Assembly (NCBI GenBank): GCA_016630955.3 | Contig: CM049995.1 | Coordinates: forward strand, 186,001 to 250,000 | Length of the DNA stretch: 64,000 bases | Reading direction: 5' to 3' | Origin: Didymella arachidicola | Taxonomy: Eukaryota > Ascomycota > Dothideomycetes > Pleosporales > Didymellaceae | Part shown: piece after piece, positions 1 through 10,484 of the stretch | How the letters are laid out: the number at the start of each line of letters is the position of its first letter | How positions within the stretch are numbered: the first letter of the stretch is position 1 | Notes under the pieces: model-generated | Database searches by the model: none | What the model saw: the letters and a program-made list of their open reading frames with translations, nothing else | Told to the model about the DNA's origin: nothing | Position numbers and translations under genes: made by a program

Positions 1-153
1 TAAGGTGGTTTGAAACATATGTATCCAACGAACGTCTAAACACAACCACACTTGAAACAACAACAAAAACCCAATAATCCATCCAGCACCCCCCAAACGC
101 CCAGATACCTCTCAATCTATCCACAAACCACCATCCATCTTCTCGGGATCCTC

Positions 154-3100
154 CTACTTCTCCCCACCCTTAGGCAACTTACTCACCAATTTCTCGCACA
201 GTCCCACCAACGAACTTGCATTCGTAATATCAAGCGTACTCAGCTCCGCGCCAAGTTTCTGCCTTACCCAACCCCTCAGCTCAACAGCAGACAGCGAGTC
301 CAGCCCGTATGCCATGAGCGGCTTTCCGGGCTCGAGGTCCGACTCCAGACGCAGCAGCTTGGCGACTTGTTTCTGAAGTAAGGTAACGGCGGCGGCGACA
401 AGGGCCGGGGTAGCGGTGTCAGCGGCGTGAAGCTTGTGGAAGGCGAGGATGGCTTGGTCGGCGGTGTCGCCTTGGGTTTGGGGGGAGTTGTCGGTTTCGT
501 GCGAGGCGAAGAGGTAGGCGAAGCGGCGCTCGCTGACGAGGTCCGAGGTTGCTGCCGGGAGGGGGTATGAGATGCCGGTTACGAGCTGGGCTGCACTTGC
601 TGCGCTGAGCGGGTGGCGTGTGTCTTGTTGCTGCATTATCGAGTAGCCGAGGATGCTGCGCAGTACGCCTTCGTCGATGGGTGTCCATTCGCGTCGGTCG
701 AAGCGGGCTTCGAGTGCGGCTCCGCCAACTTCGGCTACGTAGCCAACGTCTTCGATGAGCCCGAGATCGACTGTGTTGGCATGCAAGCCTTGGGACTGGC
801 GGAAGTAGGCGAATGCGTCCAAGAAGGCGTTTCCAGCTGCGTAGTTGGCCTGTCCCTTGTTGCCCACCACGCCGGAGATACTCGACAGCATGGTGAAGAA
901 GTCGAGGCTTTGCTGTTGTTCCTGCAGCGCTGCGTGGTGAAGGTTCCAGGTACCTGCTACCTTGGCATGGATGGCTGTATGGTAGTCATCGTACGTCATC
1001 GACTCGTACGGCTTGTCCTGGTGGGATGTCAGTGCTTGCAGCCAAACAACGAGTTGGGGAGCTTACCCGCAAAACCATAGCTCCCTGTATGACACCCGCG
1101 ATCTTTCCAGACTCCCTGAAGACACGGTGCACAAAGTCCTTGTCACCAACGTCGCCCTTGACATCTGTCACTTGACAGCCGTACGACGCGCAATTCTCAA
1201 CGGCTGATGCCGAAGCTGGGTCCTGCAGTCCGCTACGACTCATCACAAGGATGTGTCGCGCGCCTTGACGCGCCATGTGTATGGCGAGGCTACCGCAGAG
1301 ACCCTTGAGACCACCTACAATCAGGTAGGCCACATCGGGCCGAAGCTCGAGCTTGCTCAAAGCTGGTCTGGTCGGCACTTGCACATCACTGCTATCGCGG
1401 TTTGAGATGACAATTTTTCCAATGTGCTGGCCGCTGCGGATGAACATCAGAGCGGGAATGACTTCGTCAAAGCCGAACACAGTCACCGGATGGATGGGTC
1501 CGACATGGCCGCTTTCCACAAGAGCGAACACCTCGCTAAGTAATCTGGTAGCAGATTAGCCTCTGCCGAGCAGAAGGAAAAAGTCATGGTTGCTGCGTAC
1601 CTTCCAATAAGCTCGTCGCTGATCTCCCTGGTGTACGACAGATCGACCGCGCGGAACGAGCAGTTTCTATCAAACGGCTCCATAGCTAGGGTGTTGCGGT
1701 CGACAATGTCACGTTTTCCAATCTCGACCATGACACCACCATCTGCCGTGAGGCGCCACGACTCGTCGAGTAGTTCTCCAATCAATGAGTTGAGAATAAC
1801 ATCGACGCCACGGCCGCCGGTCTCGCGTCGAATCTCCTCTGCGAAGCGGGTGTTGCGAGATGAGAACATGCGGTTGCGTGGGATTCCGAACGTGTCAGCA
1901 AGGTACTTGCGCTTTTCCTCGGAGCTCACGGTGACAAATATCTGAATGCTAGGTCAGGACAATGCCTTGTAGGATTGGAGAAGAACACGCAAAACTTACG
2001 TCTGCCTTCTTATACTTTGCAAGCTGGATGGCTGCAATGCCAACACCGCCAGCCGCAGAGTGGATCAGGACCGTCTGGTAAAACTGTGTTAGCAAGATGG
2101 CATTTCATCAAGGGTGGTGTGTTCCCTACCTGGCCCTCCTTGAGCTTGCCTAGATGGAAAAGGGCATAGATAGCCGTCAGATACACGAGCGGGATTGTTG
2201 CCGCATCTTGGAAGCTCAGAGAATCTGGGATACCGTGCACGCGATCGGCTACGCATTGCAGGCGGTTGACATACGTGCCGTTGGTCTGAGCCACAACACG
2301 GTCTCCAACCTTAAAGCCTGTCACGCCCGCACCGATGCGGGTGACATGACCCGCGCACTCGCATCCGATCATGTGCTCGTTTTCAGGAACAATACCCATG
2401 GTAGTTGCGACGTCCTTGAAGTTGACGCCCACCGCCCTTACTTCAATCTCAACCTTGCCAGGGTCGATGGGAACCTGTCCGGTAGCAGTCTCGCACCAGT
2501 TCAAACTCTGGAGGGTGCCAATCTTGTCGGCCTGCAGCCTCACTTGAGCCGGATTGGCATGCAGCGCCTTGACAACCAGCTCGTGGCCAATACTTCGCTC
2601 GGCGCCCCTGAAGTCATTCAGTCGCTTGTCAGGCACGACACGCGGTACCATCAAGATGCCATCTCGCTCTGCGTATTCCGTCTCGCTGAGCGTTCCTTCC
2701 GAGTCGAGCTGTTCAACAAGCTGGCGGAGAACCTGCTGCACTGCCCAGTGCGCTGCTGGACTGGCAGGACTCTGCACATCGAGTGTGACCAGACGTGCAG
2801 CTGGGTCTTCACGGCGGACGACGCGGAAAAGACCTTGGACCAAGGAGTTGTCGGGCTCGCTGACATGCGTGGTCTGAGCACCCTTGGTTACCCAAAGCAC
2901 TGGTTTGCCCTCGCCGATAAGAAGGCGCTTCAAAGCACCCCACTTGTCTGATGAGATGGTGGTAAGCACCGGCTTGACAAGCTCGTCGACTACAAGGACT
3001 GCCGAGGCGTCTTTGATCAGGCGCGAGCTGGCACCCGAAATGTCTCCGGCTGAGGCAAAGTCGATAGACCAGCCAGAAGCTGTGAGCGCGGCACGTAGAG

Positions 3101-6100
3101 CGGGACCCAGGGGGGGAGAGGACTCATCGAAACGGAGGACGACGAGCTGGCGTGTCTCGCGGGGGGATTGTGAGGCATGGGCGCTGCTGTAGTAGAGGTT
3201 TGCCCGCTGGTCTTTGCTGTCTGTTCCGGGAGAGGCAAACAGGCTCAGGACTCGGACATGTTCGTCCCATCCTTCCACACCGGACTCTTCCATGTCGAAA
3301 TGTTTCCTTGGAGTAGACACAGCAGCTGAGGTGTAACCGGTAGAGATGGAGTGCGACCCAGGTCTCACGAGGACTGGAGAAGAGGCCGAACTAGAAGATT
3401 CGGATGCATCACCTCCAGATGAGGACGCACTGGAATCGACAAGCTCTTGGTCAATCTGGACTGGCCATTTGGACGTGGCAGTCAAGTGGTCGTGGTGATG
3501 TTCTTGACCGAAAACCACGAACATGCAGCCGTTGGAGCGGACGAGTGGCTTCACTTGGACTGTCAAAGCATCTAGGGCTGCCGTCTTGGTGGTTTCCCTG
3601 ACAATGACAAGGTCATACGTTTGATTCTCTGGTAAGCCAAGAGAAGGCGAGTCAGGTTTCAAGAGGTGGAACGCGGTGGTGGGGCTGGCATGTGCTGTCT
3701 CGACAGCGACCAGCGCCTGAGCGTTGGGCGAGGCAAAGTCGTAATGCTGAGCAGCCGACCTCGCCGCCTGAGATGCAGCATCTACTGGCTGCAGCCACAG
3801 CGTAGACGCATCTTCTACGCTGTCAAGGTTGATCTCGAGCACGGTAAGTCGGGGCGTCTTGTGGGCAACTAGGTCGAGTACGGCGTCCAGCTGGGTGCCT
3901 TGTTCTGGCGTGGCTAGGCTGTACAGAAGCTGGTCTTGGGTCATGAGCGAGATGTCAGGCTTCCACTGCACAGCCAGCAAGACATGGGGGTCAGGCTTCT
4001 CTTCAACGTCCAGACGGACGTGGTGCAGGCCGCGAACTCGCAGGAACAGGGCGCCTGTGGCAGGGTCGTGGATATCGACGTTGGTGGCCCAGCTCTGCGA
4101 CTTGTCTTTGCGGCCGCGACCGGTCCAGTTGGCCTCGGCGACGGACAAGCCGTCGTGTAGGTCGCGAGGGACCTTGTTAATGACCATGTCGTCGATGCTG
4201 GACAGAATCATAACGTCCTTGAGCGTGCTTCGCTCACCAGCCAGGATGGCCGGGGTCGACGTCTGGAGGCAGGCATCGAGCACGGCGGGATGGATGGGGT
4301 AGTATGTCTGCGGGTTCCAGTGCGAGGCGGGTGGCTCAAGTGACATGAGGGCCCTGCAGTGGTGTTGGCCGCTCAGCGACTCCCACTGCTTGATCTTCTG
4401 GAACGCGGGGCCAAAGTGGGTGCCGATGGACGTCTGCAGCTTGTACCATGGTGCGGGCGACTGGGGATGGCGCAGAGGCGCCAGTTGCTCGCCGTGGAGG
4501 GCATACTCATCGCCCAGCTCCTCGTGCACGCGCACCAGGCCCGAGCAGTGCTCGTAGACAACGTCGTGGGAGGCGGTGGTGGTGCGGACGCGGAACTCGT
4601 GCCATGCAGGGCTTCCAGGCAGGCTGGCGAGGGTGACGACGAGATGGGTGGGCTGGGCGTCGTCGACAACGACGGCACGGTCGAACTTGACGTTGCGGAA
4701 GCGGTAGGCCAGCTGGTTGGGCGACGAGATGGCGGCCGTCTCGTCCGGGTGGGTGGCGCAGTGCTTCTGGAACATGGCCTCGAGGGCCATGGCGGCGAAG
4801 GCGGTGCCGGGGATCAGCACATCAGAGCCCATGCGGTGGTCGCGCAGCCACGGCACGTCGGCCAGCCGCAGCTGCTTGCGCCAGGTCGGCGCTCTCCATG
4901 ACGTGCCGGGGATCTTGCTGCCGAGCAGGTCGTGGGTGATGAAGCGCTTGGTGCGCCAGTCGGCGCTGGCCGCGTTCTCGTGCCAGTAGCGCACCGAGTG
5001 GTTCCAGCGGTAGTTGGGCAGGTCGACGATGGTGCGCACCGGCACGTCGGCGGCGGCGTAGGCGTTGGCCGCCGCGAGGTCGACGGGAGCGCCCGCGAGG
5101 AACAGGCGGCCTGCCGCCTCCAGCAGCGCCTTGGGTGCGCTCGTCCCGCGTGCCCAGGCTGGAAAGTAGCTGACCGCGCCGGCGCCTGCCGCTGCTGCGC
5201 TCTGCAGCACCTGCGAGACGGGCCCGGCGAGCGCGCCCGACGGACCCAGCTCGATCAGCACCGCGGGCGCCTCGGTCGTGACGAGGGCTGCGAGTGCTTC
5301 GGCGAAGCGGACGGGCGACACCATGTTGTTCTTCCAGTAGCTTGCGTCGGCGGCCGACGTCTTCTTCGCCTGCGTGACCGATGAGAACATGCGCGGGGTG
5401 GCTGGCTCGCCGGCTGCCACCGCCTCGCTGCCTGTGAAGGCGGCGTCGGCGTCCAGCAGGCGCTGGTACTCGTCGCCAATTGCTGACATCAGCGGCGAGT
5501 GGTAGGCCAGGTCCACCTGCAGCAGGCGTGCAAAGTGGCCTGCTGCCTTGATGCGGCCGGCCAGCTCCTCGAGCGTGGTCTTTTCGCCCGACACGGTAAC
5601 GCTGCTGGGGCTGTTGTAGCATGCGATCCAGGCACTGCTGCTGACCGGCTCGAGGAAGGGTGCAACCGCCTCGGCGCCCAAACCAACGGCCAGCATACCG
5701 ACGTGGTCATGGGTGAGGCCCTGCGCCTTGCAGTTGACGGCGGCGCGCCCACGGTAGAAGGCCGCCTTGATCGCGCTGGCCCGGTCGAGCAGGCCGGCTG
5801 CATAGGCCGCTGCGATCTCACCTGACGAGTGGCCCACCACCGCGCTCGGGCTGATCCCCCACGACGCGAGCACCGCCACCAGGCACAGCTGCAGCGCCGT
5901 CACCAGCGGCTGCGAGAACTCGGGCTGGCGGAGGTGCTCGGCGGTGCGCGGCTCGCTCAGCTCAGCGACCAGCGACCACTTGGGCGGATCGGGCTGGGCC
6001 TGCAGCACCGCGTCCAGCTCTTCAAGCACAGGCAGCACCTGCGCAGGGAACAGGGCAACAAGCTCCTTCCCCATCTGCGGCCATTGCGCACCTTGCCCCG

Positions 6101-7964
6101 TGAAGACAAACGCCACCTTGGGCGCCTGCGTCGACCGCTTGGCCACGACAAAGTCAGCCTCGTCGAGGTCGTCGAGCGTGTCGGTGGTGACGAACGCGCG
6201 GTGCCACAGCTGGCTGCGGCGCTCCGAGAGCGTATACGCCAGGTCAGGCAGCGCCAGCGACACCTCGGGCTTCACGACGTGGTTGCACAGCGCGCTGATG
6301 TTGGCTTGGAGCGTCGGCGCGTCGTTGGCCGACAGCACGAGCGTGTGCAGCCGTTGCGGCGCATCGTTGAAATCATCGTCCTGCTTGAACGACCTTGTGT
6401 AGTGCTCACGTGCTTCTGCCCCGGGCTGGTCGATGACGGCGTGTGCGTTGGACCCTCCGTAGCCAAAGGAGTTGATGCTGGCTCGTCGCACCGCATAGCC
6501 TGCTGTGGGCCACGTGACGGCTGTACGTGAGGCCTTGACTTTCTTGCCGGCAAAGTCGACTACAGCAACCACAATGTCAGTTTTCTCTTCTTCTCTTCAC
6601 TCCATCTGGACTTGTCACTTACTCTTAGGGTTAGGTTTGATGAATGTAGGATTGCCAGGGATAACGCCCCGTTCCATGGCCAGGGCAATCTTGATCAAGC
6701 CTGAGATGCCTGCCGCCGGTTCTGCGTGTCCGATATTACTCTTGATCTGGGTAGAGGTCAGCAAACCATCCGAAAAGCGAGCAACACCGCATCAGCACTC
6801 ACCGACCCAATAATGAGCGGACGCTCTGCATCGCGAGTCGGCGCAAACACAGCACCTGCGCCGTCGAGCTCAATCGGGTCTCCCGCCGGTGTCCCCGTGC
6901 CGTGACACTCGAGATACGACGTCTCGTTGAGATCAGTGATGCCCGCGCTGGCATACGCAGCGCGGATAGCAGCCGCCTGCGCCACCGAGTTGGGCGCAGC
7001 AATGCCGCCAACGCCCACAGTCCGACCGTTGCTGTTAGACGACGTACCCCTTACCACCGCCCGCACCGGGTCGCGGTCGCGGATCGCATCTGACAGCCGC
7101 TTGACGATGATGCAGCTAACCGCCTCGGCCTTGACGTAGCCATCGGCGTCCGCATCGAACGTGTGACACAGCGCTGTCGGCGAGTGTGCTCCACCCACGC
7201 TGCCGATATCCATGACGTGGTCCGGGTTGATGTACAGGTTGCTGGCCGCTACAATCGCCATGTTCACTTCGCCGAGTTGCAACGACTTGCACGCCAGATC
7301 TAACCCCACGATGCTGCCAGAGCACGCCGTGTCCAGTGTGATACTTGGGCCTTTGATGTTGAGGAAGTAGCTGATGCGGTTGGCCAGCACAGCACGGCCT
7401 GTGCCGATCAGAATGTTGGCAGGACGATCTTCTGCGTCTCGGTTCTGCATGTCGAGGTAATCTAGTGAGGTAGTCAGTACAGAATCTGATGCAAGTCTCT
7501 TCAATCGAGATCAGGAAACGAGTCCCCTCGATCCAAATCAGAACACGAAAAAGCATACCTGTCGCATACGAGCCAACATAACACGCCACCGGCTTCCCAT
7601 CCACGTCCTCGAGCGTGATGCCAGCATTCTCCAGCCCCTCATATACAATCTCCAGCATCTGCCTCTGATTCGGATCCGTCGCCACCGCATCCGCGCCCGA
7701 GAACCCAAAAAACTCGGCATCAAAGTGCGCCAGATCAATCTCATCCCCCAGGAACATGCCGCCCTTGGGCCGCATCGTCCCCGGCTTGAGCGACCCATCG
7801 TAGTGTCCCGCGATGTTGAACCGCGACGCGGGCACCGTGTTGGGCGCTAGACCCCCTTCTTCGAGAAACTCCCATAGCTTCTGCGGCGTGTGGTTGCCGC
7901 CTGGGAGCCGGCACGCGAAGCCGATGATGGCCACGGGCTCCTGCTGGAAGTGTGTGTCGGTCAT
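154..7964 (-). CDS. Highly reducing type I polyketide synthase (PKS-A), 8 exons
   Basis: Iterative PKS that would build a reduced polyketide from malonyl units. My splice model keeps frame throughout: exons 7964-7559, 7461-6803, 6746-6623, 6559-2130, 2074-2000, 1941-1601, 1544-1067 and 1017-154, about 2458 aa. Domain order: KS (DTACSGS, ECHGTGT, SNIGH; about 8-435), AT (GHSSGE near 640), DH (His near 971, Asp near 1158), a decayed methyltransferase (1250-1520), ER (HSAAGGVG near 1880), KR (2080-2300) and ACP (GLDSLS near 2410). There is no release domain. The KR nucleotide loop reads VGGLKGLC instead of the usual VGGLGGLG, so ketoreduction may be weak; the KR Ser, Tyr and Asn are present. Divergent from the hydrolase at 8392. 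The product cannot be told from sequence. The family call is firm, the exon ends good. Confidence 0.95.
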
Positions 7965-8391
7965 GGAAAGAGTGTGGAAGGGATGGTTGGAAGGGATGGT
8001 TGGAGAAGGATGGACTGACTGCTATGCGTGTCGACAGCCTAGTCTCTTACCCGTGATATGCAAGTTGATCTTGCGCCTCTTATCTGAGTGCTCATGTTCC
8101 TTACCGGGCTGGCGAGTGTTGTTGCGTGATTACCTTGTGGCCCCTTGTTCACCGGCCTGGGAGCGTAACTGTGCTTACAAGTCATCCTGCAGCGGTTACT
8201 ACGCAATGTCAGCAAGCATGAGATACTGTGACCGACGGTACTATCTTGGAGCCCACACGAAGCACGAGCGAAGAATTTCGTACCTACATTGTTGTGACTT
8301 TAGACCTGTGCTAAAGGACATTTCCCTTGAGAAGTTGTCTATCAACTGTTGGGCTGTGTTTCATACCCATCTTTCATCTGAATCGCTAGCC
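7965..8391. promoter_or_regulatory. Shared divergent promoter of PKS-A and the hydrolase
   Basis: The 427 bp between the two divergent start codons should hold both promoters, which suggests co-expression. Near the PKS side is a short direct repeat (GGGATGGTTGGA, twice, about 7980-8006). I looked for the published ToxE target (tox-box, ATCTCNCGNA) and saw no match by eye. Confidence 0.6.
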
Positions 8392-9558
8392 ATGGCGGAT
8401 TTGCCTCGCCATCGACCCGTCGAGTGCAAGACGATAGACGGGACCTCCCTTTCAGCATGGCTATACGAGGTAGACGGGCTGACGCCAGCACCGGCTATCA
8501 TCATGTCACATGGCGTACGTCTGCGTTTCTCACTATCTCGTTATCTCTGAGAAATTTCGACGTATCAAATGTCCTCCCATAAACGTCCCAGATAGAACTC
8601 GACACTTGGCTTACCAAAACGGGCACACCAGTTCAACTGCGTCAAGGAAATGACGCTGCCCGAGGTGGCAGAAGGCCTCCACGCCCGAGGATACAACGTG
8701 CTTCTGTACGATGCACGCAGCGTTGGCGGTAGCGAAGGCCAGCCTCGCAACCTCGTCGACCCAATCCAAATGGCCGAAGATCTTTCTGGTACGTCCGGAA
8801 AAACCATCCCCCGCATGCACCGCAATGATGTCAACCTCGTACGATACAGACGTCTACACATACGTGTCCCGCCTGCGCACCGTCGACTCGCGCCAGATCG
8901 TGCTCTGGGGCATGTCGTTCGGGGGCGCCGTCAGTGCAACCTGCGCCGCCGTTGATCGCCGCGCCAAAGCAGTCATCATGGTGTGCCCCTTATTCACGTA
9001 CATTAAGGTTGGCCCAGCCAAGGCGGACCGGACCTTTGCCCAGCTTATGCGCGACCGGGTGTCGCAGCTGCGGGGCAACGAGCCCGCATCCACGCAGCCG
9101 TTTACGCCAGACGGCGATAACGCGATTGGCATGGGCGGCGCAGGTGGGCCGGGAGGCGTCGAAGCCTACGCCCTCATGCGGGCCGCTGTTGACAAGGGGG
9201 CTGCTGGCTTCCGCGACCGAATTGCGCTGCAGACGGTAAATTTCACCTGCCCGCCCTGAATGAGCTTATTCCGCTTACACATGACGAATTGCAGTATCAC
9301 AAGCTGGCGCTATTCAGGCCCACGCAGTATCTCGATATGATAACTGCGCCGACGCTGCTGGTCATTCCGGAGTCGGACGACATTTCTCCGCCGCAGGAGC
9401 AGCTCGATGCGTTTGAGAAGATAGGCGCGCCGAAGAAACTGTACTGGGCCAAAGGCAAGACGCACCTGAACGTGGTCTCCGGTGAAGGCTTCGTCGCGCT
9501 GCTCGATACGATGGACGGTTTCATTCGCGCAGCGCTGCAGGGGGCGCCAATCGAGTAA
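8392..9558 (+). CDS. Alpha/beta hydrolase, polyketide-transferase (AF380-like) family
   Basis: Serine alpha/beta hydrolase of about 309 aa in four exons (8392-8514, 8632-8788, 8850-9235, 9295-9558); the phases join exactly. The catalytic triad is visible: Ser near 116 in GMSFGG, Asp near 250 in PESDD and His near 279 in GKTHLN. The stretch FNCVKEMTLPEVAE after the first intron is characteristic of the fungal family that includes the fumagillin polyketide transferase and hydrolases in Alternaria host-selective toxin clusters. Members release or transfer chains from highly reducing PKSs that lack a thioesterase. It is divergent from PKS-A, which has no release domain, so I infer it offloads that enzyme's product. 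A plain esterase role is the alternative. Confidence 0.85.
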
Positions 9559-9985
9559 CAACAGTCAGCACCGATGACTGTGAGGGTGAAATTGGCGGCC
9601 GCGGCCGGGGATTAACTGGCCAATCTGCATCGTCGTAATCGTGTGCATTGGATGGTCTCGAGGATGGTTCCTCGCAGCTGGTAGTGGTAGGCCTTACGTC
9701 TACTTAAGCAACAATGTCCGGGCTAGCAGAGCCCCTTGGCTAGAACGTTGGTCTGAGTGCAGGGTTGATATGTTTTGCATCCACTGTAGGTACGTGCTTC
9801 ATGTACGTGCCAACGTTTTAGCGTGTACCTGCCGAGTTTTAAGCGTATGTGTGCCTATCTCTAAACAAAAAATCTAGCAATACAGACGTATATAAGTAGT
9901 ATAATATATATACTATTCTAATTTGTTTAATAATTACTTAGATTCTATTAATATAGATATATACTAAGTAATATAGTATACTAAG
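9559..9985. other. Intergenic, AT-rich toward the right
   Basis: No gene is supported. From about 9880 the sequence becomes strongly AT-rich, like the RIP-mutated flanks elsewhere in the window, and runs into the transposon boundary. Confidence 0.5.
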
Positions 9986-9998
9986 TAACGTACCTCAC

Positions 9999-10467
9999 TG
10001 TTACGATCTCTGAAGGAAACAAGGTACTGATGGGAAGCGGGGCAAGCGCTTGGATGACAGCGTGTCACGTGTCACGTGACATGCGTCGACATCCCGCCAA
10101 GAAGCGCCATCCCAAGAATCACAGGATGCCACCACATCCCGGGAAGACAATGCATCCCGAGTTACAAGGGAACAAGGCGCATTAAGGGATACTCTAGCTT
10201 TCCTACTAAGTATATATTCTAGTAGGAACACAACTCTTACAGTGTGTGTTCAACCTAAGTTATCAAGTTTGTCTTTGGATCTCAAAACCAACCTTCGAGC
10301 TAGACAGTCTACTCTGTACTACTCATCGTTACCCTGCTCTCAAGACTGACAGATCGTATCTGTACACCTTATTGCAACCGACCCCTTCGGCTTCCTGTCA
10401 CCGTACTCATCCCCGAGAACCAATAGAATTAGTGCTTACGAGCTTTGCTTAAAGTACGACTTCAACA
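9999..10467 (+). repeat. 5' LTR
   Basis: 469 bp, TG...CA. A TATA-like stretch (TATATATT, 10211-10218) predicts transcript start near 10240-10250, just at GTGTTCAA (10246-10253). It contains the E-box-like CACGTG within CGTGTCACGTGTCACGTGAC near 10060-10080. Confidence 0.96.
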
Positions 10468-10469
10468 TT

Positions 10470-10477
10470 TTGAACAC
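10470..10477 (+). promoter_or_regulatory. Candidate self-priming primer-binding site
   Basis: TTGAACAC starts 3 nt after the 5' LTR. It is the exact reverse complement of GTGTTCAA at 10246-10253, about 35 nt after the LTR TATA-like box and so near the expected 5' end of the transcript. No TGG-initiated tRNA-type site is seen. This matches the self-priming mode known for Tf1 and related chromoviruses; 8 bp is short, so it stays a candidate. Confidence 0.55.
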
Positions 10478-10484
10478 CCCCAAG

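Noticed and set aside
4359..5825. Long open frames on the plus strand and in other frames opposite PKS-A
   Set aside because: They are mirror frames of a GC-rich coding exon; no start context or domain, and PKS-A is certain on the other strand.
9641..9877. 78-codon Cys-rich ORF that could be read as a small secreted protein
   Set aside because: No convincing signal peptide or Kozak context, and it lies in the AT-rich flank of the transposon.
10001..10452. 76- and 68-codon ORFs in the LTRs
   Set aside because: They occur identically in both LTRs and have no protein features; they are LTR sequence.
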